Below, piece after piece: positions 13,601 to 25,253 of a stretch of DNA of 64,000 nt. Origin of the DNA: Stenopsyche tienmushanensis (Eukaryota > Arthropoda > Insecta > Trichoptera > Stenopsychidae); NCBI GenBank assembly GCA_008973525.1, contig WACJ01000356.1, positions 186,001-250,000 of the forward strand, written 5' to 3'. Position 1 is the first letter of the stretch. Each line of letters opens with the position of its first letter. A model generated the notes under the pieces. The model saw only the letters and a program-made list of their open reading frames with translations, ran no database searches and was not told where the DNA came from. Made by a program: the position numbers and the translations under genes.

Positions 13601-16267
13601 CAAACGTTCAATGCGGTGGCTAAGATTATTCTAATCCCCAATCCCGACAAGGGTATACATGACACCAAATCATACAGACACATCAGCTTACTCTCATTAA
13701 TTTCCAAAATTTTTGAAAAGCTACTACTAAAGAGACTTAAGACTATTAAGAAAAACAATCTAATACTTAATCAACAATTTGGATTAGACTGTGAAACAAA
13801 TACACAGGATCTTTAATAGAATCCACGAGGACTTGGAAGATAGAAAATATTGCTCGGCAGCATTCCTGGATGTAACTGTGAACTAAATATCTCAGAGGAT
13901 AGATTGTTTATATATATAAAAAAATTAAACATTTGCAGAGAAACATGATATAGTGTTGTTGGTTCCGTCAAAACTTGCTTATTGATTTGCTTTTAAAATG
14001 GCAAGGATAATCAGAAATATGTTTACAATATTTGCAAATAATGCTTCGGCATATATTTGTTGAAAAATTAACACTCTTTAAAATTGAGTCGTGCTTTTTA
14101 AAGCAATAACAATTGAGTGTTTGCTAAAACAAATACGAGACAGAGAACAATTAGTTCGACGATATGATTTATGAGAGATCATCAGTTCGTGTGGGAGCGT
14201 ATCTGAGATGTACTTAATGTACGTAAGCGAGGAAAGGAGGCACTGGACGTTTTATACTCCAGAAATTCCTTTTTAATCAAAGCAATACCCTCGATCCATC
14301 CACTCTAGAATGCTTGTGGCGTTGGGGGGTAAACAAACGTTTGTATGTAATGCCCTCCCATACCGTTCATTAGATTGCGATAAAACTTCGTCCACTTATT
14401 GCTAAGGATAGTGCTAGTAACATAGGCATAGTCTAATATACAAACATAATAATTTGTTTGTTTGTATTTTATGCACTGCCATACTGATTGCGATAAAACT
14501 TTGCCAACTTATTGTCTGCACTTTCTCATATAATATAGGTACAGTACAATTAACTTACAGTGGATCTTATATATAAAAATCAATGTTTATGTATTTGTTC
14601 ATATTTATAATAAAACCAACAAAATAAAATAAATATTATTTATACTTTTCCAACCAAAACCAGTCATAGAAAAGACATTGTGTCATTCATGCCTTTTTGT
14701 TCCAACGATAATGTAGCGGCAAAGTAGATTTATTGATTACATTAAAGGCTCTTGGGTTTTTTGAATAGTTATATAAATCAAAAATGGCTTTAATTTAAAT
14801 CCGTTAATATTTCCATCAAACAAAAGGTCTTCTTAAATGTTGCTCTCCGTCATAAGTCTGAATGGTCTGATTGTAATTGGATTTAAAGTCTGGAAACTCA
14901 TTTTAGCAATTTTCATCTGGAAAATATGATGAAGTTAATGTGTACGACAAAATATAATAAAAGACTTCAATAATGCAATATCGGAATTTAATCGGCTATA
15001 ACTTTTTAAATTAATTTAAAGCTTCAAGCGACAAACAACACTGGATTTTGTCATTGTTTTACGGAAGTCATACACTCGTTTTAATTACTTTTTAATAGAC
15101 CACGAAGATAAGATTATGTGATGCTAAAATCAAATACAGATTTGTCGGAATTCCTCGTGCACGGTAATCAGAACAAAGCGCTTAAAAAAAATCACAATTA
15201 GGATTATTATTGTCATTTAACAGCTGATTGTATACAACGATTAGAGCGACGATAAAGATCGTTGGCATTTGTAATAAGCGTATAAAACATCTAATCAACG
15301 AACACAGTGTATCAATATTGAGCATATTTAAATGAAAATACCAGCTGCTCTTTTAAAAGCTGTGCAAGTTTTATTCGTCTATCGAGGCGGATTTATCCGA
15401 ATGTTTTAATTCATGAATTCAAAATTGCATGATGAATGCCAATTCTATAAATTCTTGGCTGAATCAAAAGCAATGCTGCGATATAGTGTCATGATTTAAA
15501 ATAGGGAAGTCGGATAGTGATGTGTTTTAAAAATGTTTGCTGTAATAAAAATGATTTTAATACTTATTTGAATGTATTGTTTGTGATTCTTTTGTTTTCA
15601 TTAAATACATAGATTTGTATGCAAATATTCGGAATTTGATATCTTCGCTATTTACATGAACTAGATGCATGAAAATTTCCATGAATTATAAATATGAAAT
15701 TTTCGAATTGTTCTATGCTTTTGATTTCACTTTGTAATTTAAGAGGGAAGACAAATTTGTTTGGGAGGTTTTATTTATTAAAAATTCAAATATTTATGTT
15801 GAGTAATTTTTCTTCGAGGATGAAATATATAATGTTGATTTGGGGTTTTAATTTACGAGGTGTTACGAGTGCATTACAGAATATCAATTGTAAACATAAA
15901 TATATTTATAAAATTGGGAAATATAATGGGAATTAAATCGACAATCGCAGTGCCCTATGACTTGAAAGATATTTTTTTGCAATGAGAAGAAAACGAGATT
16001 GCCATTCAGAGTTGCGTAAATGTAAACAATGAACATTTCCGCGTAGAAAATGAGAGCGTCAGGGATTTATCTGCGTGAGTGAAAGTCGTCCCGGTGATGT
16101 AACGGAGAAATGATGAATGAAAATGCGTGTACACTTCCGCATGGAAGTCGGGAATGAGCGGAGAAAGATTGAAGGGTCGTCACGAAGGGTCGCATGCCGG
16201 GAGTCGAGGGCTCTTCGCTTACCTTGGTGGGCATATAGGCCTGACCGCGACCGGCCTTGTTGTTCAT
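7602..16267 (-). CDS. MMD: MMD-like PAQR family membrane protein (4 coding exons)
   Basis: Seven-helix protein of the progestin/adipoQ receptor (hemolysin III) family, the group of monocyte-to-macrophage differentiation factor. Minus-strand exons: 16223-16267, 8410-8600, 8083-8338, 7602-7835. All junctions are GT-AG and phases fit (0, 2, 0), giving 241 residues from the ATG at 16267; human MMD is 238. Exon 1 ends MPTK and joins [11 protein letters not shown], the conserved start of the domain. Visible PAQR motifs: STTFHS (residues 66-71), HRCDRAMIY (86-94), FFKSDG and PFAHAIWH with the H197-x3-H201 pair expected to bind zinc. An in-frame ATG at 16342 would add 25 residues; I prefer the shorter start because of length. 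Family members sit in Golgi or lysosomal membranes; the biochemical activity is uncertain. Intron 1 (7.6 kb) is full of repeats. Confidence 0.93.
8690..8930 (+). mobile_element. Divergent mariner-like transposase fragment
   Basis: In intron 1 of the MMD-like gene, plus strand. Shifting between frames, the remnant reads ...[12 protein letters not shown]..., then IKKITV-stop-CAFW. These match a clade of insect mariner-like transposases with the blocks NKQN.RIW and TVWC.FW. The same blocks recur at 26690-27020 and 61985-62150. Several stops and shifts; long dead. Confidence 0.6.
8985..9240 (+). repeat. Dispersed repeat family A copy
   Basis: Begins near CACTGCAGAACTATGGGCCT and continues with TTCAATATCCATTCACAGG, GGGTTACATCCAACTCGTCT, CGATATTGAAGGTAGCAT and GAACGCTCACCCAGTGGGTC. 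The reverse complement of 420-670 matches it block by block. It carries no reading frame. It resembles the tail of an insect non-LTR retrotransposon or a SINE derived from one; I cannot name the family. It directly precedes the 640 bp duplicated segment. Confidence 0.6.
9252..9890 (+). repeat. 640 bp duplicated segment, copy 1
   Basis: Nearly the same sequence occurs at 11934-12571 in the same orientation, both in intron 1 of the MMD-like gene. It starts AGTAACTTATGTTGATCAAT and ends near CATGCTTGATGC. The last 300 bp (from 9590) is a diverged copy of repeat family A. No reading frame of note. The pair may be a local duplication or two insertions of one larger element. Confidence 0.9.
9891..11933. 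other. MMD intron sequence, simple repeats only
   Basis: AT-rich intron 1 sequence of the MMD-like gene. It holds a run of 19 A at about 10381-10399 and a short TA microsatellite near 10948-10965. I see no exon, RNA gene or named transposon here. Confidence 0.5.
11934..12571 (+). repeat. 640 bp duplicated segment, copy 2
   Basis: Direct copy of 9252-9890, differing by scattered substitutions and small indels. The first 350 bp are especially close; the family A part (from about 12290) is more diverged. Lies in intron 1 of the MMD-like gene, 2.0 kb from copy 1. Confidence 0.9.
13035..13122 (-). other. Orphan exon-like island in MMD intron 1
   Basis: An 88 bp minus-strand segment with an acceptor-like TTTTGTTAG in front and a CAC|GTAAGA donor behind. 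One frame is open across it and contains [20 protein letters not shown], which looks more protein-like than the intron around it. I do not recognise the protein. It does not fit the MMD reading frame: 88 is not a multiple of 3, and MMD phase 0 hits a stop inside. It may be an exon of an overlapping gene, a frame-breaking alternative exon, or chance. Confidence 0.25.
13537..13890 (+). mobile_element. Jockey-like LINE reverse transcriptase fragment
   Basis: Plus-strand reading from about 13540 gives [14 protein letters not shown], then [20 protein letters not shown] followed by [20 protein letters not shown], the finger region of a Jockey/I-type reverse transcriptase (family: IPKPGK...SYRPISLL...FEKLL..RL). 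After a stop and frame change it continues [19 protein letters not shown], the block leading to the first catalytic Asp. The stretch between FNA and the IILIPNP block is missing, and the catalytic YADD region is absent. A dead fragment in MMD intron 1. Confidence 0.85.
14190..14600 (-). repeat. Family A piece and dimeric repeat (family D) copy
   Basis: 14190-14290 resembles the end of repeat family A. 14330-14600 is a minus-strand copy of a dimeric repeat also found at 40795-41037, 58935-59235 and 61418-61664. Each copy has two related units about 110-120 bp apart: one with (consensus) AATAAGTTGGCAAAGTTTTA, the next with AATAAGTGGACGAAGTTTTA, each followed by a GATGAACGGTATG-like block. It carries no frame. 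I cannot assign its class. Confidence 0.75.
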
Positions 16268-16342
16268 CCAGCGCACTCCCCCCAGCGGATGCGCCAAGGT
16301 CGCGGCCCATGACCACGGCTCCCATGGCGTGCGCAGCCTCAT
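16223..16342 (-). CDS. MMD: MMD-like gene, exon 1 in GC-rich island
   Basis: The minimal coding part is 16223-16267 ([15 protein letters not shown]), ending in a clean AAG|GTAAGC donor. It aligns with the conserved N-terminal segment of MMD proteins (MN.....Y.PT), and joins exon 2 in phase 0. The frame stays open upstream to an ATG at 16340-16342, so a 40-residue exon is possible. The surrounding 16060-16440 is visibly rich in G, C and CpG compared with its neighbours, as expected at a transcription start. The long minus-strand frame over 16059-16418 in another phase is a by-product of this composition. Confidence 0.85.
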
Positions 16343-16442
16343 CCGCGACACCGCGCAACCGCGCCGAACCGCTCACGCAGAGACACTGACAGACGGAGGG
16401 GATCGCGAACACGCGCACACCGTCTCTCCCCCACTCGACTAA

Positions 16443-18529
16443 CTCAATTACATAAACATTTTTAAAAATATCAACCTATTTATATTTCTTTATTCGGCGT
16501 ACATTTAAAACTAAACCTATTTATCCATCTCTATGCGTATAAATCTTACGCATCTAGCCTCCGGCGTTCAAATACAAAAGTCAACAAACCACTTTCTTAA
16601 ATTTGAATAACGTGACTAACTATTTCTTTAAAATCATGTCAATGACATTTCAATTCATTCGCATGGGGGTCAATGCATTATCGCGAGATTTTAAAGCCTC
16701 TCGATGAATTATGATTCCGTCGCGGAAATAAAATGTACGTATTTAAATTTGGCGCCATTTGCACTACAACGATACAATTTAATACAATCGCGTTGTAAAT
16801 TTTTATAATAATTTTATCTAACCTAATGTCGTAAATATTTTTTTACAGTCATCCCTAAGCGTATACCATTTTGAACGCGGATCAAAATTTAAGCACATCA
16901 AATTGGGTGTTATGCTGTATTATTATTTTAAGAAAAATTATATTCAAATTTGACGTTTATATAAATAAATTTAAATTAAACTATTGTATAATTGAAGTGT
17001 AGTTGTTTTATAAGTGCAAGGCTGATATAATTATTCAAATATGTGAGTATAAACAAATTCATATATTTTATTATGGATCATTTCGTAATGACGGATTGAA
17101 AATATTTTATTCAGTAAATGATCAAAATGTATACTTCTTTTATAAAGTACGATTTATGGATCTGGTGATAGCATGGAGAAAAAAAAGGCAAGTTTTAGAA
17201 TTTCAAACATATTTATTTACATGTTCCAATCGAATTATAATGAATCTCTATCAATTTTCACTCCATCGCTGATAATCGATACAAAAATTTCACTGACATA
17301 GTATAAAGTACATTTATAAATCTCTTGCAAAACACAGAAACTAAACAAATAGAAATTCTATCTCATTTTGTGAGAAAAATAAATATGTATGCGTTACATC
17401 TTTTCATTAAATAAAAATATACCCTGATTATGTCAATGTTGTGCATAACACCGTTTTACAAGAAGAGAGGAGACAAAATAACTCGCAAGTATAAAAAGGA
17501 GACCTTTCAATTTGTAATCTACGTGGCATAAATAATTGACATTTGGTCCAGCTGAATATCTTTAAAATCGTAACTTAAAATTTGAACAATGCCACATAAT
17601 TCGTGTTAACTACGATAGCAAAAAAATAGTAAACTGGTAATATGCTCTACTTTCTTAAGCAAAATATGACAAACTTAAATAAAATTAACGATAATAATCT
17701 GTTTACCATCTAATTAAATTTAAACGATTTTATTAACTAATCAATAGCCATTATTCAGTAATAATTAAGAGAATAAACGAGTATAATACTGAATAAGGAT
17801 AGCGCACACGAAAAAACAAATTTAACAAATGAGTTTATTTAAATACTATCATTAAAACAGAAGAAATTAGCTTTTATTGTTTAAAAAAAAATTAAACGAA
17901 TTAATGTTAATATTTTTAAATTCACTACGCTAAGATACATTTTAGGTTTTACTCGCTTTCAGTCTAACAGACGCAATTTCATTCGGGATAAAAAGACATA
18001 AAATATATAGGGTTACTGATAACAGACGTTACGCGGTGAAATCAAATGTAAAATATCATATTGTATGCTTATTACATTAAATCTATCATATATATATATA
18101 TATATGTATTCAACGATTTTGCTTAGCTTTGGTTAATTTTATAGGCGTTATTGATAATTTTATATTATTTATTTATACACTATAAGAGCTGATGTATATG
18201 AAGCATCACAAATTGGTTAAATGGCAGTAATCACGTTATTTATTATTAAAATGGTCGTTCAATTTGTTGACGAAAAGCTATGATTGAAGGCTGGTAATAT
18301 CGAGACGGTTTATAAAATATACGGTGTCGAAAAGGCAAGTTACCATCGGTCTAACTGAGAAGATCATTTTGTTGCGTTAATATTAGGGGTATCGACGAGT
18401 CTTTGCACATTGGCGTTATATGCCGCTGTTTTGTTTTTTGAGGATGCATTCATCATGGTTGACAAATCAAGAGCATTTAAAACGTTTCGGGAAGACGAAT
18501 CAAATGGGAATTTGGATGCGTAAGTAACA
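16443..18529. other. Gene-free AT-rich stretch upstream of MMD
   Basis: Lies between the presumed MMD start region and the ATAD2 3' end. The ends of the two genes are not known, so upstream MMD control sequence could be here. A TA microsatellite lies near 18090-18106. No other structure seen. Confidence 0.4.
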
Positions 18530-18760
18530 TAAGTCGTAAACGTCAATGGCTTTCGCTGAGACAAAAACCATTTCCGGCTCGAAGCCTGACGATATTCAAG
18601 GAATTATTCATTATGTATTTGTGAAACTTGGCATATTGGTTTTCGAAATGCAATCGAAGTCAAAAATCATATTTGAAATATATATTTCGATTCAAAATCT
18701 GAAGAATTTTTCAAATGAGAGATTGCAAAACTTGAAAACCTGTGGGAAATAGTAGGTAGT
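18530..18760 (+). mobile_element. Mariner transposase C-terminal relic
   Basis: One frame reads YFDSKSEEFFK-stop-EIAKLENLWE, matching the last part of mariner transposases (F.SKD..FF..GI..LP.RW). The start of the segment (about 18535-18590: CGTCAATGGCTTTCGCTGAG and on) is the reverse complement of 50878-50925, and the two copies also share the C-terminal block. So 18530-18760 and 50540-50935 are two fossils of one element. Upstream 18364-18530 may belong to it but could not be aligned to any family. Confidence 0.6.
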
Positions 18761-19880
18761 ATTGAATTAAATTATGTTTTGTAAGATTTTGTAAACAAAA
18801 ATGAAAAAAATCAAATTGATTCTTTCATTGTTAAACAATCGCCAAAGACTTTTAAATACACCTAATAATTGGTTGAAGAAAGTTTTTGTAAAATCGCACT
18901 AATTAAACGTTTCCAGAAGATAGTTGAGAATCCGTGTCTATTTACGACAACATTTGGCCATATTTGATTAGCATATTATGAAATATGATAGAAATGAACG
19001 CGTAATAAATAGACATTGAGTGAATTCACCACAGAGGAAGTGGTCAAATGTGAAATATATTTACAGAGATTTTAACCTAATGTGATAACAACCCAAACGT
19101 TTGTTAATCGGCAACGGAAATTAAATTCAAAACAAGCCGTTACGTAGAAACGAACAAGCATTCGAAAAGAAAAAAAAAGCCTTTGGAACTTTAACGCATT
19201 ATGATCTGATTCTATCTAAAACCTTAACGACATCTGAAATGGTATACATAAATACACATTGAAATATCAAATACACAGGTTATATATCACTTACGTAAGT
19301 ATTTCTCTTAAAATGTAATCACAACATTCTGGTTGACTTAACGACTAACGCATCATAGGTAATATTAAAATCATCTTTATATCATACATTGTCTGCTTAA
19401 ATCGGACGTTTCATCGCCGAGAAAAAAACGATAACGCGATCTAAGACACAGCGAGATTCATTTTCACTGCGGAATTGATGCGAATCTAAAAAAATATCTC
19501 TCATCATTCAAACTTGGGGGAGCTTAAGAGAAACGAATTGAAAGGGGGGAAATATAATTTTTTTACGGATTCGATAAAACTGTCTTTTCACGATGGATTT
19601 CATAATTTCATTAAATATTATCTTTCAACAATATATAATTTATAACAACTGTCGCTTTATAGAAACAAACTGAAATGTTAACATGTTATATTATCACAGA
19701 TTATGGCTTAATCAATTCCTAATTGTATACTATGAAATTGTATCAATATTTATACTATGATTAATCCATATGGATCGGTTTTCAAATCTTTTCATACTGT
19801 TCAAAGTAAAGTTCACTAGGTCTCGCGTGGAAATGACATAAAATATGATTTACAGATGAAATTTGAACGAAGATCAATTA

Positions 19881-20251
19881 TTAGGTTGGGGAATAAGTTG
19901 GTAGCTTTTTGACAAATTGTATAATAATCATTCGATAGAGCTCTTTCTGTTCTACAATTGAATTTTAAAAATGGAATATCCAGGAGGTAAAAAGCAACAT
20001 TTTCGACAACTACTCTTTTTCGCTTTTCATCGACGTCAAAAAGCTGCTGAAGCACCCCGGGACATTCGCAACGTATACGGAGAAGGTATCATAAGTGAGT
20101 CTACAGCAAGGAAATGGTTTGCAAATCATCTCTCGGCTCAACAAATTCTTCGATACCAAACCACGCGATTTTTAGCAGAACGGCATCGAGAGATGGGAGG
20201 AATTAGTAAACAGCAACGGCGAATACACTACGAATTTATTCCCCAACCTAT
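19881..20251 (+). mobile_element. Short mariner with N-terminal HTH fused to C-terminal remnant
   Basis: Complete small element with inverted ends: TAGGTTGGGGAATAAGTTGG on the left and its near-perfect reverse complement at 20233-20250, flanked by TA. Inside, 19971-20267 is one open frame. Residues 10-50 hold KAAEAPRDIRNVYGEG and STARKWFAN, the first helix-turn-helix of mariner transposases. The frame then jumps to material resembling the transposase C-terminus, with the catalytic domain (three Asp residues) missing. A deletion derivative unable to cut DNA. Whether the HTH peptide is made is unknown. Confidence 0.85.
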
Positions 20252-20858
20252 TTTCATGAGTTTGACTTGAAATAAATGACAATATCGAATTAAAACTCAA
20301 TAAGAACGATATTTAAACAATTAAATTATCATCAGTTTGTAAATATTTAATTTATATTGCGTATGCAAATTTTTAAATCTAGCTATTTAACATCGAAACA
20401 TGAAAAAAATGCTGTTATATTCGACATGATTTATAAGAGCATTTTTTAAAATATCATATAAAAACGCATTTGACTAAACGTATGACAAAGCAAATAGAAA
20501 CGTTTTTATTCGTACATCACTAATCATTAGTCTCACAGACTACAGACTGGCATCGTCGAAATTGGATTAGTGATCTAGGATTAAAAACCGTATAATAACA
20601 GCACAGTGTTTTCAATTTGAAAAAAAATCAATCTATAATTTTGTTTAATTTATTTAAGCATATCGAAATGAAATAATAAATCGATCATATTTGTGACATT
20701 AAATTGAAAAATATTTCATTATTTTACAGTACATATTGATGAATAATTATGAGGTAGATAAACATGTTGTAAATTTCGTTTTATAAAAATTTATATTCCA
20801 TTTAAGAGTACCATGTACATATTAAAATTATAACGTTTGGGATTTTTATAGCGCTCGT

Positions 20859-21150
20859 TTAACTCTTACAGCTCCTATGGCCACACGTCGTGGTCTAAGA
20901 TTTTTTTCCCACCAACTCCCATGGCCACTACGTGTAGCCGGTTTTTTATCGGGCATCTTGAAAATTGTGTCCAGTAATTCAATACTTTAATATTAGCCAA
21001 AGATACTTAAATATTATACTATTTTTTTTATTCATATACCCCCGTTTTTTTAATTTTATTCCGCACAAACAATTTTTTAAGGAATACGCAAAAAATGGCT
21101 TGGAGTTGGTGGGAACTTTTATGAAAAAATCTTGGAGCCCAAAGGGTTAA
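20859..21150. mobile_element. piggyBac-like MITE with TTAA ends
   Basis: A 292 bp element bounded by TTAA on both sides. Imperfect inverted repeats can be read: the left end TTAACTCTTACAGCTCC and the right end, reverse complemented, TTAACCCTTTGGGCTCC; both continue to GATTTTTT and CCCACCAACTCC. TTAA target sites are the hallmark of piggyBac transposition. No transposase; near the left end lie two partly palindromic CCACxACGTG-like segments. Short frames overlapping it are not genes. Confidence 0.75.
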
Positions 21151-23261
21151 ATTCACGATACAAACTGACACCATAAGCCTCTGAGCGTTCAACGAAAACC
21201 ATTTAATTCTTAGGCTATGCACGTTTTGTATCATTTTTTAAAGCATATTTTAATAAACAGTGGAAAATGATATTAGATAATCCAGTCAAATAGATAGAGA
21301 AAATAATCAGGCATTGTTTTGAGTGCTCATTTGAGTGTATGACGGTGTTCCAAAGGGATGGCAAAAGTTTGAAACTGAAGAATAGCGATGAAATTAATGA
21401 ATACATTTTTTGTTTGAATTTAAAAATTACACTTAAAAAACAACATTTTCAACTGGATTGCCTAATAGAAATTAACGATCAAGTAAAGCGGCATAATTTG
21501 ATAAATACAAAACGATTGTTAAAGCGAAAGTAGCAAAATTGATCCTCATTTATGTTGAAAACGCGCATCTATTGTAGATTTTTTAGGATTGCATGAGAAA
21601 AATCATTAGAAAATATCAAAACGCGTGGAAGTGGAAAAAAAAATTAATATCCGCGGTTTCTCCAGATCTTGTCTGTTATATCTAGATTCAAATTTTGTAA
21701 ATAATACTTTAAATGTCATTTACATTTTTTGCTTAAAAATTGACAAACATTTCTAATATTCTCGTCCTTTAATATTCAAATGCGTCTTAATTGTAATTAA
21801 TTCGGAAACAATTTCGCTGTCTAATTTTCTGTTACTAATGCCGTTTTAATAATAAATATAATTTTAACAATATATTCATGTCTTAAGTATTTTAAGTTAA
21901 ATAGAAGATTAAGCTACAATTTTTCATAATGTTTTATACAAATATAATAAGTATACAATATTTTTTTATTAACACGAATTACACTTTGTAAGTTATAGAC
22001 ATACGTACATTACATGGACATTTGAAATTTACAAGTTTAAAAACAAATTTAAAAAAATATTTTGAATTCAAAGCAAAAGATTCATATGGATGTGACGCGT
22101 AAACGATAATCTATTCACGATTGAATAAATTACGTTATAAAGACTAAATATTGATGATACATTTGTAACTTTATGTACAGTCAAATATATTTAAAAAAAA
22201 AAGGAAATGACAGTATATTACATTTAATATTAAACTGATTTATACATTTAGATTGAATTGATTAGTAAATTTTCAAGTGCGAGACGAATTAAATACCATA
22301 CTTAAATCATAACTAATGTAACCAAGATAATAAACGTAGATCAAAACAAAGAAAAATAAATCTGACATTCGAAACAATTCTTTAACGATATTATTGTTAT
22401 TGTCAATCCGTTAAAAAAAAAAGAGAAAATAATGCAAATATTCCAAAGAGAGCATTTAGACAATAAAAATTTCTTTGTATTATCATATATTCAGTCGTTT
22501 CGTCATTAATAATTCTAGTGTTAAGTTTTGTTACACTTACATATTATACATATCGCCCATCAGTCATGTAATAAATATTGAAGAATCATATAAATAAAAA
22601 AAGATCAAACGAGGAGAAAAAATTTTCTACTAAAAACTAAAACACAATTATCTAAGTTTTTATAAAAAACCAAAATTAACCTTGTTTTAACAAAAATAGA
22701 TTGATTTAAGGCTAAAATAAAAATAAAGTAGTATTTTTCTTGAATCGTGATATATTGATTATTGTATATGTAATAGGAATGTTAATAATTGGAACTCCGC
22801 TTAGAGAAACATCTAGCATGAAATTTTAAGTAACAGACTTCATTACTAACATCATAATTAAATATATATATATGTGATTGCAAAGTAAGAAAAAATACTT
22901 AAACTCTATGATATACACGCGTAGAATTAATGTAAGCTTGTTGACGTTGAACATTTTATAACAAATATTATTAAACAAGATGAAAATAAGTGCGCAGCAC
23001 AAAGAAGAGCGAAATCTTTTACTAGTCACATCTCTTTTGATGTCGAAACAACACAATCACATTAATGGTAACGAATTGAAAAAAAAAATTGATTTCAAAT
23101 AATACTATTTCGAAAAAATTAACTATAAAAATTATTAAGTAAAAAAATATACAAATAAAATTATCTTAAACTAAAGAAATAATTAAGACACACAAACACG
23201 CATATTGACACATCCTCATTAAAAAAAAGAGAAATAAGAAAAAATAACGTTAGTAAATATT
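21151..23261. other. AT-rich DNA downstream of ATAD2-like gene
   Basis: About 2.1 kb after the ATAD2 stop codon on the minus strand. It probably contains the 3' untranslated region. No coding sequence, transposon or RNA gene recognised; a short TA repeat near 22860. Confidence 0.4.
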
Positions 23262-25253
23262 TTACTGTAACGACATGGCTTGTGTAAATTTATTGACAGT
23301 AGCTTGGAGTTCAGAAGGCAGATTTGATCTGTCATATTGTGTATTGTACTTATTAATAACTCTGTCGAGTTGGCAGTATAGGTCCACAAGCGGCTTCAGT
23401 CTAACACTTTTCAGAGATTTGACGCATCTCTGTAATACAGTCTCTAATTCTTCTTTGTTAATTATAAATTTATTATCACAATCTGCAAAATAAAAAAAAA
23501 AACAAAGATTTATACATTGAAAAGACTAATCAGAATTCTGATTGGACAACTGTCGCCAGCGGTTTCAGACTGAGCAGGTCTACTATGGAGGAATATTTTG
23601 CCATCACACTATTCTCCCAGGAAATGTGGTGGAATAAGGCGTTGAATTTCACTGCATTTTCATAGCTTTTTGCAAGGACTATGATAAATCATCAACTAGG
23701 AAAAATTCTGGATGATCGTGTTGGGGATGGGAATACCCTATAAGTTGGAAAGATTCTCGAGGACGTGTGGGTTCAGATTGGTCAGTGTAGTATGTTTCAA
23801 TGATGCCCTTTCAAGGTGATGACGGAAGTTGGACGTGGAAAGGTTCAGTCAAAAAAGCGGGAAGGGTCCAGCAGCAAGGGGTGTTCTGAGTCACCAGTAC
23901 AGTATCTGAAGACGCGGTACTCGTGATTGCTGGAGCGAATTCCCCCGATAGACCTTCAGGCAAAGAAGAGGACCTTGGACTTTGAAGATCCCAAAAAACA
24001 TGCAGGCAACAGAGATGGGATCAGTCCAGCAAAGGAAGGTGGACCCACTGACTTTATACCGGTCATAAGTCGGTGCAGGGCCCGGAAACAAGGAGAGACG
24101 ACCTTCTGTTAAACGATACTGACGAGCCATGGCTGCTTCGGAGCATACTTGAAGTGGATTGGCAGGGAGACATCCACTGCATGCCACCATTGTCAAGCAG
24201 AAGTTGACAATGCTCAACACACTATTGATGACTGTGAGGCTTGGACGCCCCAGAGAAACACGCTGAAGCTCTTGGGGAGCTGAGCTTAAAGTCAAAGAGA
24301 ACTCAGGCGTCAAAGTCATGGACGTGTACTGTAATGATTCGGGCACTGATTGGCAGCAGACACATCTACGTTACGCTAAGAAAAAGATACTGCACACCAT
24401 GGCAATTGAAACGAGGAGGCACAGGATAGACGGAAATGGCTAAATACTTGTCGGTGCAGCACAAAGTTATTAAAATGTTTAGTTATTCTTTACCTTTATT
24501 GGAATGTTCTAGACTAGAAGATTTTTTTCTATGAGGAGTAGAGGTGAAAATGTTTGATGTGCACCGATCGCCATTCTTACCCGGAGACAGAGGGCTAAAA
24601 ATAAAACAAATATGTGATAAATACGATCTTAAATTTTGACATAAAGTGGCGGTACTTGTGGAAATACAAACCAGTCTGTCAGTTTGTTTATGTCCGTCAC
24701 CCCGTCCATAGCATTTGCATCGAATAGCATCTCATCTTTATCTAGTTGTAATTTCCTGACAATCCCATGATTGACTTCATTACTATTAACCTCATTCGTT
24801 ACAGTTGGATCAGCGTGATCGTTTGACTTGGAATTGTCCTTAGATGACGCATGATCGTGCTCGCTCGGTCCGGTATCATTGTCCGTCATAGAGGGTTCAC
24901 CGTTTGTTGGAGAAGGGCAACACAGTGGTTTATTTTCCTTTGATTCTTCGTCGGTAATAACTGGATTATTGTCCTGCAAAACAGATGTTATAAATGAGTT
25001 TTAATTTTCACATTTTAATAGTGATTTATAAAGATATGAAATACCTTTGGTGTCATTACTTTAGCTTTTTTAGCAATGCCTTTGGACCAAAGAGAAGTTC
25101 TCTTTTTCCTTTTGCGTTTATTTGAATTCGTGTGTAATGAATTCTGCATTGCGCTAGACGATTGTTCTTGATCTCCAATATCAGGTGTGTTTGTGTTGGA
25201 ATCATGCGCTGCATCTCCATTATATTGAACCGGTGGGTTTACGGAGTTGTTTA
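23262..25253 (-). CDS. ATAD2: ATAD2-like gene: C-terminal tail exons
   Basis: Exons 23-26. Exon 23 has a strongly basic KRKRKKR followed by TSLWSKG, a likely nuclear localisation signal matching the SxW.KG-like motif of ATAD2 tails. Exon 24 is acidic and low in complexity. Exon 26 encodes the conserved C-terminal helices (KEELETVLQRCVKSLK, then LVDLYCQLDRVINKY) and ends with a stop at 23262-23264. The intron between exons 25 and 26 (23483-24493) is largely a dead R1-like LINE. Confidence 0.9.

Noticed and set aside
16059..16442. Several overlapping frames on both strands over the GC-rich island
   Set aside because: They are by-products of base composition; only the MNNKAG...MPTK frame joins the downstream PAQR exons.
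23891..24346. 151-codon minus-strand frame in the ATAD2 intron
   Set aside because: Antisense shadow of the R1-like LINE, which reads on the plus strand.
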